DNA of 64,000 nucleotides from the NCBI GenBank assembly GCA_015499995.1, contig JADNRV010000169.1, forward strand, positions 45,441 through 109,440. Direction: 5' to 3'. The position numbers and the translations under genes are program-made. Every line of letters begins with the position of its first letter. Within the stretch, counting starts at the first letter, position 1. Positions 24,527 through 36,271 of this stretch are shown here, in pieces. The notes under the pieces are model-generated. The model did no database searches. It saw only the letters and a program-made list of their open reading frames with translations, and was not told where the DNA came from. The DNA comes from Flammula alnicola (Eukaryota > Basidiomycota > Agaricomycetes > Agaricales > Strophariaceae).

Positions 24527-25625
24527 GGCAGCGATGACGACGGTGGTGGTGATTTACCCTTCGCTTCTCTTCTTATTTTATTTTTGGTTCTACTCGTATT
24601 GTGTTTCGATGTCTTCATGTTACTATTGTCTTCGAGCTGGAAATTGGATTTCGGAGGATGGAATTTTCTTTTCATTCCGCGTTCTCTTTGACTCTTTTTT
24701 TTTCGCTCTCTTTTTGGGCTCAGTCTGCATACATTTTCTATCCCTGTTACCCTTTTTCATGTTACGTTCATAGGTTTTTGTGTTCTCAACATCTTACATA
24801 GTCTCATTGGCATCCAGTGCGTTTTTTTACAATTCTTGAAACTCGATCCTTCAGTCCAGCCTTGTCTGTTTGTTGTACCATTGCATATCCATTCATGGTC
24901 TCTCACTCATCCCATCTTCAAGCAACTCTCATCGACCACGAATTCCCGGAACTTCGCAATCATGTCTCTTTTCTCTCTCTCTTTTTTCCTCCTCTATGCA
25001 TAACTGATACTTGTAATTGAACATCTCTGTCTCATTGACATCGCCCAGAACTCTCCTTCTTACCATCATTTCGCTGATGTCATTTGTATACAAAGTGGCC
25101 TCTCCTACCTTGCCTGATAAATGACTGGATTTCTCCCTTCTCTCTCCTCGGTTTTCTCGTTTCCTTTTTCTTTTTTCCTAGTATGTAGATTTGCTTTCTC
25201 ATTTTCGTTGTAAATTAACTTGGACAATCTGTGTATCGTCTCCTTGTTGGGCTTTGCCTTTAATTCGTCTGATTTTGTTGCTCGATCTCAAAATTTTGGC
25301 TCTTACAATCTTCTTCTTGTAGATAAAGTTCGACCTTACTGAACCTCCTAGTGTCATGATTATTGAAAATTGCAATAATAATGCGTAAGCCTCTAGTAAT
25401 ATTTCCCGACCAAGTTCCGGTTTTTGATTTTCGGCTGTGAATGCCGTCGGAGTTTAAGGTATGTAATATGTTCCCATCACACTTTTCGGCAATGCGTACA
25501 ACTGAACGACTGAAGTTACTGAACGAAACTTGAACGAAACCACTCCAGCGGCGTCACATAACTCGTGGTATTTAGACGATGTTGAAGAGTTCCATACGAC
25601 GTTCACTTGCTCCTTTGTGCGGGGT
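24527..25625. other. 3' region of the RRM gene and spacer
   Basis: T-rich strand typical of a long 3' untranslated region (24530-25300). A piece near 24735-24810 recurs, diverged, at about 38690-38765. From about 25490 the sequence is homologous to the 5' flank of copy C at 39256. Confidence 0.5.
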
Positions 25626-26460
25626 ATGAGACAAAGATTCTTTCTACATTCTCTATACTCATCACTGACAGGTACTGCGTCTGAATCTAGCTTACCGTTG
25701 CTTTCCCAGTTCGCGTCTTTCGCGGTTAACAGTAACATATCGCTGTACAACTTTGGACAAGCCTTCAGGTCGTACAGTACCCTCTCAATGTCGCTCATAT
25801 TCAACCTCTGGCAATGAGGAGGCGCCGCCCCATGAAGACACACCGGCAGATTCGACCAAGGACGCCCCGTCTGACAAGGGGATATGGCTCCTGGCCCTCG
25901 AGAACACAGCTTCGGCTCCATGGCTAAACCAACTTGCACCAGACCACGAGGATCGGCTCAGGAGCGCGTATATTCTCTTTTTCCAGGTCATCCTGACCTT
26001 GAGCAGACCCCAAGATCAAGAGGAAGCGATCCAGTTTATGTTTGTGCGCCTCTCCGAATGTCGTCGCGTACGCATGCATACTGACAATAATACATTCTAC
26101 TCTGTGCAGGCATTCGACAACGTCCCCGTTCCTCCAACGTCCGAGATTGGACGTGCTCGGCGCGCGGTAGCCATCATCACCCGCACCATTGTCAACCAGA
26201 TATCGTCAATCCCGCTCTCCTCTCCCGTTCGCGAAAAACATCCTGATATCTTTAATGTCCATGGAGCGCTTGTCCCACTATCTGACGTCCACTTGGCAGA
26301 GCCGGACGGTGCTGTCGAGGACTGGAAGGAGTTTTGGGCAAGGGCTCAACCAGTTCTTTTAGGACTCGGTGAGAAGCTCGATGAGGCTGGGTATGGGATC
26401 GATTTAGAGAAATTGTACGAAGAGGAGCAGAGGGCTAAAGAAGAAAAGAAGAAGTCTTGA
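25626..26460 (+). CDS. Unknown protein family, copy A, possible mitochondrial targeting
   Basis: Best model: exons 25626-25671, 25733-26067 and 26110-26460, all in phase, 243 residues. The start MRQRFFLHSLYSSLTV and the later CRSYSTSG look like a mitochondrial presequence and its cleavage region. The mature part is mostly helical: TASAPWLNQLAPDHEDRLRS, then SEIGRARRAVAIITRTIVNQ, SSPVREKHPDIFN, VEDWKEFWARAQPVLLGL, with a Lys/Glu-rich end. I do not recognise the family. Two relatives (27134-27840 and 39132-40188) keep the reading frame of the last exon with many third-position changes, which supports it as coding. The first exon is less sure: the other copies have ACG instead of this ATG and lack this donor. 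A conserved GT-AG intron follows the stop (about 26480-26536) in the 3' untranslated region of all copies. Confidence 0.5.
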
Positions 26461-27133
26461 GAGTTATTTTTCGAAAGCCGGTGAGTTGACGCTCGAGGTG
26501 GCAGCGTACCTGTTCATGGACCTAATTATTCTCCAGCCTTCAGCGCTGTGTACTGTCAATTATACTGCGTCTTCGAATCTCACAAAAATTACAAAGTCTG
26601 GGGAAGATCGAGTGCCGTGTCTACGTTTTTGGTGATCTAGACTGAAATTTCGATGAATGTGGGTATATGCTCAGGTAGTAGTCTAGAATATGTATAACGT
26701 TATAACGAACAGGCTTTGCGACGACTGCAGCTTGAAAAATTCCCCACCCGAAGAGAGCACTGGCGCAGGATAGCAGACGACACCGAGATGTCATTCTTCG
26801 ATTCTTCGGAGCCCGCGGGCTGAAATTGGCCAGCTTCTCTTTGGCCTTCAGCTTCAATATTCAATATTCAATATCAATGCCGTCGGGGTTATAATTATGG
26901 ATGGCGATTCCTTTCAATAACCTGCACCAACTGAAGGGCGACTCGGGAACTGACCACCGTCATCGTGCCATACTATTACAATGTTGAGAATCTTCATACG
27001 GCGTCCAATTGCTCCTTTGAGCGAGCAGACTATACGAGGCAAACATCCTTGCTGTATCCACTATACTCATCACTGACAGATACCCCGTCTAGCTCGTTGC
27101 TTGTCCACTTCGCATCTTGGGCAGTCAACCACA
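26461..27133. other. Spacer between family copies A and B
   Basis: Holds the 3' untranslated region of copy A with a probable intron, a conserved minus-strand frame (26642-26767, listed separately) and, from about 26940, the degenerate 5' part of copy B. Confidence 0.4.
26642..26767 (-). other. Conserved antisense 42-codon frame, also at 40395-40520
   Basis: Minus-strand frame containing ALFGWGIFQAAVVAKPVRYN. Compared with 40395-40520 it shows twelve base differences, of which eight are silent in this frame, a pattern expected of protein-coding sequence. No start codon or splice sites can be fixed, so it may be one exon of an unrecognised gene that was carried along with the duplication. Confidence 0.3.
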
Positions 27134-27840
27134 ATGAATCGTCGTATAATTTTGGACAACCCTTCAAGGCGTATGAACATTTTTGAATGTCGCTCGTACT
27201 CAACCTCTGGCATGGAGCCGCCCCAGGAAAACAAAGACTGGCTGGCGGATACGACCAAGGAACACCCATCTGAAGAGGAAGCGGCCTCTCATTCCTTTCT
27301 CACCCACCTTGTACCCGACCACGAAGACCGGCTCCGCTTCGCATACATTCTCTTTTTGCAGGTCATCCACTTGATAAGATCACAAGATCTGGTAGAGGAA
27401 GCGATCGAGTTCGTGTCACTGCTTGTGCGTGTCCTCAAGTACCCATATACGCCCGCATACTAACATGATTGAATATATATTTCATGAAGGAATGTGACAA
27501 CGGCGCCGTCCCTCCTACGTCCGACATTGGACGTGCTCGACTTGTGGTAGCCATCATGATCCACGCCATGGTCAACATCATATCGTCTATTCCGCTTTCG
27601 TCCCCTGTTCGCGAAAAATCTCCTGACGTCTTCAATATGAACGGAGCCCTTGTTATACTATCTGACTCCCACCTGGGAGCTCCGGAGATTTCTCTCGAAG
27701 ATTGGAACGAGTTTTGCATGAGGGCTCATCCGTTTCTCGTAGGACTCGGTGAGAAGCTCGACGAAGGTCAGTTAGGTCCGCTCGATTTGGAAGAAATATT
27801 GGAAGTGTACCTGGCGAAGCTTGCAGAAGAGAAGCCTTGA
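27134..27840 (+). CDS. Unknown protein family, copy B
   Basis: Diverged tandem relative of 25626-26460. Starts MNRRIILDNPSRRMN at 27134, again followed by ECRSYSTSG, so a presequence is again likely. Exon 2 begins near 27488 (CDNGAVPPTSDIGRARL) and ends EEILEVYLAKLAEEKP at 27840. The intron donor GTACCC at 27439 leaves the join one base short (AA at 27437-27438, where AAA would fit), the same kind of loss seen in other genes here. The acceptor is GAAG rather than CAG. Conserved motifs with copy A: VPDHEDRLRFAYILFLQ, ISSIPLSSPVREK, GLGEKLDEG. Function unknown. Confidence 0.45.
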
Positions 27841-28044
27841 GAGCTATTCTCAGAAAGACAGTGACTCGGTGAGTTGACGGTCGAGGTGGCAGCGTACTGT
27901 TCGTCGTCCTAACTAATCTCCAGTTCTTAGATACGGGAATGGATAGCACGCATGAACCGTTGTAACGGCGCTTGTTGCGCAGAACGTTTCCGTCAAAAAT
28001 TCGTTCATGCAAAAATGTACAGTACGTAAAAGGCAATCTGTCCA

Positions 28045-28301
28045 ATGAATGGCAGCGCTGTTAAACCATGTGGTTCCAATGACGAGACTCTCCACTATGC
28101 CTTCCTCGCCGTCGTTTTTGCTATGATCTCGCATTTTGTGCTCAGTTATGAATCGTGGTCTTTCCCCTCCACGACCAAGTAAGTCTTCCAGATCTACCGA
28201 CATTAGCCATTCCTAACACCGACTTACCAACTGGCATCTGCGACTTCATTCTTAACAGGATCCAGCTTGGAGCCCGGGTATATGCTCTTCACCGCATATG
28301 A
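28045..28301 (+). CDS. Small putative membrane protein, perhaps a gene fragment
   Basis: ATG at 28045; exon 28045-28178 joins 28259-28301 through an 80 nt GT-AG intron (AA|GTAAGT ... TTAACAG), giving about 58 residues. One hydrophobic segment (HYAFLAVVFAMISHFVLSY) is followed by ESWSFPSTTKIQLGARVYAL. The good donor and the in-frame start argue for a real or formerly real gene; the abrupt end just after the intron suggests a 5' fragment of a larger membrane protein. Confidence 0.35.
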
Positions 28302-28795
28302 TGCCTTTTACCAACAATGATCAGCGTGATCTTCCGGTTCACTTTCATGTCTTTTCTAGCAAAACACCAGATCTCGTCGCTCTATCAAGCTATTAACGAC
28401 TCCTACATGGCTTTCTGCACTACATGAAGGAACTAGGATCAACAAAAAGACTCGAATAACTTGAAGGGTGTTGGTGCGTTGAACTAGTGCAAATTTACAA
28501 GTCAGCGGACGCTTACATTCTTACAGGTTAACTTAAACGATCTGCAGACTGCCACATTCGGGCGTTCGTGGCTTCACGGTTCAGAAGGCTGACATCGATG
28601 CCTCCGTGAAGGCAATGCGCATACATGCACTTTTTGAAGAGAAACGTGTTCTACATCAGAGCTTGACAATGTAAATCACAAAACTGCACATTTCAAAATG
28701 CCTGTAATAGCTAATTCAGTTTCTACTTCAGAAGAAATCAAGGAGAATTAGAATCATTTTCTATACAAAAGCCGAAGATTCAGTTCATTTCTCTT
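28302..28795. other. Spacer with no gene seen
   Basis: About 490 bases, AT-rich toward the right, including the 3' flank of the secreted two-domain gene. Possible continuation of the fragment at 28045 could not be read. Confidence 0.4.
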
Positions 28796-30017
28796 TCAGG
28801 CGACAACGCTAGCAGGCGGGGCAGCAGGAGCGCCCGAAATCGCAGCGGACTGAGGGGAGTTGCTTGTGGGAGTCGCAACCTGTCCCCACGGCGCTCGTCC
28901 ATACGGACCTTCGACGATAGCCGCGGGCCAGGCAGTGTCGTCGAAGCCAGGATTTTCAAACCCGGCGGGGGTTCCAGTACTGTACTTCCAGCTCCCGTCG
29001 GTGATGATGAAGGTGTTCTCCGCGCAACCGCTGGCACAGCCCTCAAACTCTGCTGCAGCGAGAAGTCCGGCAGGCCCACCGTCGTTCGCAGCGTAGACGG
29101 CGATGGTGACGGTGAAAGTGGGAGGGAAGTTGACTTGATAGCGTTGTGCGGTGTGGAAATCTTGACCGGACCCGACGAGGAGCCCATTGATGTAGAGGGT
29201 GTACGCGTTGTCGGCTACGATATCCATGGTCACGGTGTCTACGAATTCGCCGGCGGGGAGAGTAACGGTTTTGCGGAAGGCACGACCTCCAATGGGCGCG
29301 TTTCCGGCACTGTCAACCTCATTGGTCCAAATCCAGCTGGCGGACGGGAGACTAGGGCCTGGGTTCTGTGTAGCAGGCGGGATGGTAATCGCATTCTGAG
29401 GCGCGTTCCAGGGGGCGGTAGTCGGATATGGTCCCTCGACGAACGCGGCGGGCCATGCACTGTCGTCGAAAGCGACCTGATCGAAGCCGGCTGGGACACC
29501 AGAGACACCGTGCCAGTCTCCGTCGGTGACGATGGTCTCGGTGAAGCCGTCGGTGTACCGGATTTCAATTGCGCTAAGAACTCCAGCAGCATTGCCGACA
29601 TTGCTTCCGGTAACCTGATAGTTTTGGCCCTCCACGGCAAACACGTTGCAGTCAGGCTCGAGAGGGATGCAGTATCGCTGTGCCTTGGTGAAATCTACTC
29701 CTGTGCCGACCTTGTAGCCGTTGACATACAAGGTGTACGCGTTGTCGGTGGTGATGAGAATGTTGGCAGAGAGAGGTGTTTTGCCAGCCTTGGGATAGTA
29801 GTCCCTGCGGAAAGTCGCATTGCCGGCAGGGTAGGTAATGCCATCGGCAGCACGACCTGGGATCCAAATCCACTGCGCCCCAGTGAAGTCGAGTGCAGCG
29901 ACAAAACTGGCGATGTTGACAGTGACGAGGAGGCCCAAAAGCGCTGTAATATGTCGAGTTCAGCCATAGTATATGGTGCGGTGATTTAGGTTCTTTACCT
30001 TTGAAAGGCTGGAACAT
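28796..30017 (-). CDS. Secreted two-domain beta-sandwich protein (lectin-like)
   Basis: Exon 1 (30017-29999, MFQPFK) joins exon 2 (29943-28796) over a 55 nt intron, 388 residues. The N-terminus is a signal peptide (LLGLLVTVNIASFVAA|LDF). Two repeats of about 160 residues follow. Each has a W-x-W start (AQWIWIPG; ASWIWTNE), FRRDYYP / FRKTVTLP, a central DNAYTLYVNG / DNAYTLYING, then AQRY, and an end FDDSAWPAAFVEGPY / FDDTAWPAAIVEGPYG. This resembles the galactose-binding-like sandwich found in the N-terminal domain of bacterial alpha-L-rhamnosidases and related carbohydrate-binding modules; no catalytic domain follows. It is likely an extracellular sugar-binding protein. The tail is Ala/Pro rich. 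No frame breaks. The family label is by fold similarity, so moderately sure. Confidence 0.72.
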
Positions 30018-31909
30018 TGCGAAGAAACTAGTGAGCTGAGGCTGAGTTTCTGCTCTGAAGGATTCTCGCAGAATATCCTCGCCTTTTAAACCTTTTCAAA
30101 GAACCTTAATCACTGTTTCGTTAGTTCGAACCTTACTTTCAATGTGTTGCTGCCCATCTGACTTAGTACGACAAATGACATTGGCCTATTGAAGTAGGAC
30201 CGGCTCGGCGCTAATCTGTTCCGAGTCTTGAAGCAGCACATTATGCAAACCATCTGAATCTAGCGGGATTCGACAAAGCGGAGTCAAATGGTTGACTACA
30301 ATAACAGTCTAGCTAACTCGCTGATGCGGCGCAAAATGTATCCCTAGGTTATTTCGAATTCTTCTCTGAACCAGAACTTGTCATACTTGACTGTCCAGAG
30401 ACATCTATTAATAGATACCACAAGTTGACCAATGGGAGACGCGCGCCTATAGTTTGCATGACATGGCTGGCATACTTCTGAAAAACGTGACTGACAATTA
30501 TCGGGAACTATGCAGGCTACTGTCCTAACCCCGCTTTATGAAACTGCACTATTATGTATATTCCATATTTCCGAAGGTGAATTGATACTAGTACAATGAC
30601 TCGGAATTGCCTAGAATTCACCCCACGCCTTAGTATACCCAGTGAATGAAAGTCTTCTCATATCGATCCAACCCTGGTCCCAAGGTATACAGACGTCATG
30701 ATAGTGTGTTTATAAAATTACGCGTTCTTTCTTAGTCCGGAGACTTTATGAAGGCCTACTGGAGTTCACGATGCAGTTTAGTGGACGCCATTGTAGTTGC
30801 GTTATATACAGAAGATCTAGAGACGCCTCGGATCACTGATCCGTACAATAAGCAGCAGCGCATCAGTCCCTAGTCTGTCCGCCAGCTTCGTCAATGTCGC
30901 TGGCCTTTGAAGTCTCTGCCTGCGTGCTGGGTGAGAGGTAAAAATAATCAGTATCCATAAACACAGGGCCATGTTCAGCGCTCACCTCACGATTTGGGAA
31001 TACGTCTCCAAACGTGTTTTGCCTCGAGTGAGTCTTCAGAAATGACTGATGTAATTCTCCACCGATGCGTGGTGGATCGTCGCCAAATGCTCTGTTACAC
31101 TGTATACCAATCGACACCTCGTAAATACATCCAAAAAACAATACTATGGTGGGTGGTGATACGTGATAATGCTAGGTAATAGTAATAGAAATAGAAACAG
31201 AAGAAAAAGACATTTTCAAGTTGTGTACAAGTGGATGGGCTATTAAAATCGTTCATGATGCGAGTGTCCAGTCCATCGTCGGGTGAGGGTGTAGGGATAG
31301 GAATAGGACTACAGACTGAGAATAACCAAGAAAAGACATGCAAATCATGTGTGTAGGTATAGTGAAAATGAGAAAAATGAGATGAGTGAAATGAACGTGG
31401 ATGGGTGCTATGGATGGGAGGAGAGGAGAAGAGAAAATTTGAAAGAATACAAAAGAACGTGGCTTGATCCTAGTAGAGAGGAAGTGGAAGTGGAAGGGTA
31501 TGTATGGGTGCGTGTGGTGGGTGGGTATGGATCGAGGAAATGAAGTAAAAATGGAGAAAAATATTACAGTAAGAGAAAGAAAGGTGAAACGAGTCGGAGG
31601 ATGGCAGCAAAGAGTCGAAGCCAAGGAAGGAAAGGAAAGGCAGACAGACAGAGCAGCAACCGAACGTCCGTATGCCAGCAATAGTAATCGTCTATACCGT
31701 CCATGTCCATACGAATCAATCACGCATCGTCATCGTCATCGTCCATTGTGTCCATGTCCATGTCCGCGTCCGACCAAAGAATTCTTCCTCCGAGCTTCGC
31801 CTCCTCCACGAGTCCTCACACAAGAAACCAAGAAACTCTCCTCTTCCCCTAGCACGATCTAGACCAGAAACCAAGAAAATCCTCCTCATGTGTACATCAC
31901 GCGTCCGGA
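30018..31909. other. Intergenic, no gene seen
   Basis: Promoter of the secreted protein on the left and a long 3' region of the large minus-strand gene on the right (31100-31900, with simple repeats such as CCCTCT near 31918). No supported gene. Confidence 0.45.
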
Positions 31910-34900
31910 TCAGCTTCCCCTCTCCCTCTCCCTCTCCCTCTCCGCCGCCCTCAAATCGCCCCTCTCCGCCTTACGCCACACGCCCAACCTGCGCAGCGTC
32001 GCCTGCAACCCGTGCCCCAACCCGTGGCCCGTGCTCGGCCGTCTCGCCCTCAAGTTCAAGTTCAAGTGCTTCTCCATCTTGTGTTGACCCCTTTCGTCAC
32101 CCGCAGGAGAAACTGCGACAGAGGACTCGGCGACGAGCACCTCCACGTCGGCGGCGGCGGCGGGTTTATCGAGCTTGATCTTCGATTTCGATTTCGAGTT
32201 TGCGCTCGAGCTTGGAATGGGGATGGGGATGGGGATGGGAGGAATGGGAGGGCTCGCGGAACCGGTACCAGCGTCGCTACTGACGAGCTCCAACGCCGAC
32301 GTGGACTGGGAAGCCCCAGAGTTGTTATAATACGCGTTGGACACGTGTATCGCGCGCGCGGGTTTTTCGCCAGGGGCTTGGGCTTGGGCTTTCGGGTCCT
32401 TCATCGCCAACACCACGGTACTGCCGGTGCCATCACTCGTGTTCGTAGTCGGCGGAGACGACGACGACGATAGAGATCTCGGAGGTAACGATGGAGTCGA
32501 AGATGAGCCCGACGAGCCCGACGACGACGACGAGCCCGACGATCCCGACGACGATGTATTATCCACGGATGCAGCAGTCGGCGACGTCAGCGTGATCATC
32601 ATCGGCGGCGAGAGGGGCGTGCGCGTCGATGGCGCGCTCGGGACGGGAGGGGTGGGCGTAGGCAGGGGCGGGGGCATAACCGTTGCCGTCGACGTACCGG
32701 AATCAGGATCAGGATTGTTGGACGCAACCTCAGCGGATTCCGAAGAGCCACACGCGGGCGCGGCTGTCCTCTGCATCGTCACACCTCGAGGTTGAGGTTG
32801 AGGTCGAGGTTCACCTTGGTGGGTATTCCTATCACTGAGGCTATCAGAAGCACTGAAAGAGGAGGCTGACGCGAGGCTTGGAAGACTCGGAACCAACACA
32901 GAAGGCGGCAGCGGACCGTCAGCCACCACAGTCTTCAACGCATCCAGCACCGGACTCGGAGTGGTAGGGGGCGGAGGCGCTGGGCGGTGGTTCCTCCTCC
33001 TCCGGATGCTCTCAGCGGCACTCAGGGCAGCGCTGGCGGTGGGTGTCGTCGGCGACGAGGACGCTGAAGGAGACTTGAGGATCGACTCTGATGACATCAC
33101 CGTCGGCACCGACGCCCACAACACACCTTCACCTGCCTCATTCCCGTGCCTACCCTCTGCTCCTCTTTTAAACCCGTCCTCCTTGACATCCTCCTGCTCT
33201 TCGACGCTCTCATCCTCCCCACTACTCGAGCTCTCCGGCGGCGTAGGCAGCTGCTGCTGCTGCCCCGTTCTCTGCCCTTCCTTCTCCTCCTTCTCGCCCA
33301 CCTCCACTCTTTCCGCCCTGTCTCGTTCTCGCTTCCCACCGCTCATCACCGCACCACCACCACCCAAACCCACCCCTAGCATCACCCGATCCACCCCCGA
33401 CGACCCTACAAAAACAACATCCCCCCACCCAACCCACGCCCGTCCGCCCCCCACCGCACCCGCATTCCCCAGTCGCATTCCCAGTCCATCGCTGCTGCCT
33501 CTGCCTCTGCCTCCACTTCCAGCAGCACCAACCCCAGAACCAAGCCCAAGGCCAGCAAGCTCATGGTCAAAATCCAACGCGCCCAACAAAACCACTTCGC
33601 CATGCGTCAGCCGCCTCTGCTCCCCTCCTCCTCCTTGGGCAGGTAGATCGGCACCACCATCACCATCACCACCACGAACACCACCACCATCACCCACCAA
33701 CGCCCCGAACAGCCCCGGCGCAACGAGGTACGGCACCGGCCGCGTCTGCGCCTGCGCAGACGCAGCTGCTAGGGCTGCCAGACTACCCCCTTGGGGCTGC
33801 GCGTGCGGTTGTTGTTGTTGGTGGTGGCCATTCGACCTGGCCTGCGGCGGGGGCGGCGGCATAGCAGGGTACGCCGACGGCGGTGGGACGTACGAGGGTC
33901 TTCGTTTCGTGTCTCTGCCCCTTTCGCTTTCGCGTTCGCGTTCCCTATCACGCTCTCGCTCGCGCTCCTTCTCCTTCCACCCACCACCACTCGCACGTCC
34001 AGGACCAGGACCAGGACCAAGCGCAGCCACAGCCGAAGACGAAGACGCGCCCAAGCTCCCCAGCGGGTACGCGAACGACAGCAAAAACTGCTCGATGCTC
34101 TGCACGAGTTTCGGTTTCAAGTTCGCCGCCCGTCCCTGTCCATGTCCGTGTCCGTGTCCGTGTCCGTGTCTCAAGTTCGCTGAGTTCGCTTGATTGTCCC
34201 GACTCGACGCATGCCCTGCACCCGGACCTGGCGCTGGAGCTGCGAGAGTGTTGTGCGTGTGCGTGTGCGCCTCAACCACCCCTCCCTCCGAGTCCCAGTC
34301 GACCCACCCAGCAGGCAACACGTGCACGACGTGTGCGTTTCTCGGGCGCGTCTGTGGTGTGGGCGATGTGCTTTCCCTAGCGAAGCTCTGTCGCCGACTC
34401 GCCGGCCCGGTCCTAAAGCTACTTCCATCACCACCCACAGCATACTCCGCCTCCACCTCCGCCTCCGCGTCCGACACGGCCATGGACAGCGGGCGTGTCA
34501 TAGTCACCGACCTCGACATCGACGCACGGTGCTGGTTTTGCCTCTGGGCAGCAGCCACAGGAAGCGGCGGCATCGACGGCACGCGCTCCTTTTCCTGCTC
34601 CTGTCCCCCAAGCAGCAGCGCAGACAGCCTGCGCCTTACGCTCTTCGTCTTCTTCACCTTGGGCATGTCCGTGTCCGTGTCCGTGTGCGTCGCGCTTTCG
34701 GCTTTGCCCTCTGTCCACGCTGATCTGGGCCTGGGCGTAGCGACGACCGTCGACGCATACGACGGCGCAGGCGACGATGGATAGCTCTCTGTCGACGTCG
34801 ACGGCGACGTCGATACCAGCTGGGATTGGGAGGCGGATGCGAACGAGAACATGGAGAAGCGCCTCGAGGACATGCGGCGCGGGAGAGTGGGTGTTGTAGA

Positions 34901-36271
34901 AGTTGCAGTGGCGGAAGGTAGATGCGTTGACGACGACGACGAAGGCACAGGCGTTGACGCCGACCGCACATACGCATAGGCGTTACGTTTTTCCGACCCC
35001 ACCACATCCTCCTCCTTAGTGCCCACACCCACACCACCGTCAGGCGCAACGAGATACGCCGCACACAGCGTCGTCACCAGAATCGCGTGCTTCAAGAGCT
35101 GCTTATCCGGCGTGCCGTCGGGGAGGAAGTTGACGATGGCGTCGAAGCCCCTTGCAGCGGTGGCTTCTACGTTGGAGGCGGAGGCGGAGGCGGCGTCTTT
35201 GACGAGCTTGGACAGGGCGGACTGGGTGCGTTGGAGTTTGCGCCGCTGGGTTGGGGTGCGGGTGAGGGTTTGGGAAGACGTTGTGGCAGTGGTGGTGGTG
35301 GCGGCAGTGGAATTTGAGGAGGTGAGAGAGGGAGGGTACGAGGAGGAGGAAGGGTATGAGGAAGAGGAGGAGGAAGGGATGGGGAAGGAAGGTTTCGTGG
35401 GGGATGTGTTGAGCGAGGACGCTAGGGAGGGCGAGGGCGAGCTGGACAGGCCCAGGGAGAGGGAGGAGAAGCGGGATTTTTTAGGCTTGGAGAGGCTGGA
35501 CGCCGAGGCGGAGGAGGAGAGCGAGCTGATGGAGGGTGCGGGGGAGGGGTAGCGTTGTGCGGCGGCGGGTCTAGAATTCGAATTCGAATTCGAAGGTACG
35601 ACGTGCGGGTGCGGGTGCGGGTGCGACGTAAACACAAAAGGCTCGACGACGGTAAACTCGCCGTCGCGGGTCTCCTCTGCGAGCTGGATGATGCGGTGGT
35701 GTGCCGTCGACGTCGAGGCCGATCCCGCTCTCGCTCGCCCGGATGACGATTGGGATGACGACTGGCGGGTGGTGGAATAGCGCCACAAGCGGGCGACGCG
35801 CTGGGCGCGCTCGAAGAGGCTGACGAGGCGGAGGGCGCCGGCGTCGTGGGCGGCAAGCGGTGCGGGGAGGTGGAGGACGCGGACGGCGGGGCCCGGGGTG
35901 GCGGGTGGGATCGCGGGCAGGGCTGGGGGACGGTGCGTTGCGATGAGGATGAGCGAGCGGGTGAGATAGGGCGATGTGAGCAGGGGCAGGAGGTCGGTTG
36001 GGGGTGGTTCTGTGCGTGGTGGGTGTTTTGTCAGTGAGAGTTAGAGGTGGGTGATAATTTACTTGCCTCCGAGGATGAGGATGACCTGGGGCGGGGAGTG
36101 GGGCAGGTCGTGTGGGATGTGCCATGGCACGATATTAGTGTCTACGCTCGCAAAGGGGTCGATGGGGAGGCGGGGGCGGAAGACGTCAGAGGGCGGGGGA
36201 CGAGGCATGGGAGGAGGACGAGGGTAGTGAGTGGGAGAAAGTGTTGTGTATGTTAAGAGTTTGCTGGCCAT
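31910..36271 (-). CDS. Very large low-complexity protein, unknown function
   Basis: Exon 1 36271-36067 and exon 2 36009-31910 make a 1434-residue protein without a frame break. The intron starts with GC in an ideal GC-donor context (GAG|GCAAGT) and ends GCACAG. The first ~150 residues look folded (PWHIPHDLPHSPPQVILILG, LLPLLTSPYLTRSLILIATH, RLVSLFERAQRVARLWRYST). Two other ordered islands are AIVNFLPDGTPDKQLLKHAI and LVQSIEQFLLSFAYPLGSLG. Everything else is Ser, Pro, Gly and Arg rich with simple repeats (HGHGHGHG, REREREREG-like strings, GGGRGRG). The strand is far more GC-rich than its neighbours. Conserved N-terminal islands suggest a regulator or scaffold. I do not recognise a family. Confidence 0.7.

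Noticed and set aside
25454..25939. 161-residue minus-strand frame (SDIERVLYDLKACPKLYS), also open in copies B and C
   Set aside because: The plus strand has the conserved family exon with consistent splice sites; differences between copies do not favour silent changes in the minus frame.
32961..34193. 410-residue plus-strand frame rich in Pro and Ser
   Set aside because: Shadow of the large GC-rich minus-strand gene; no motif or splice plan of its own.
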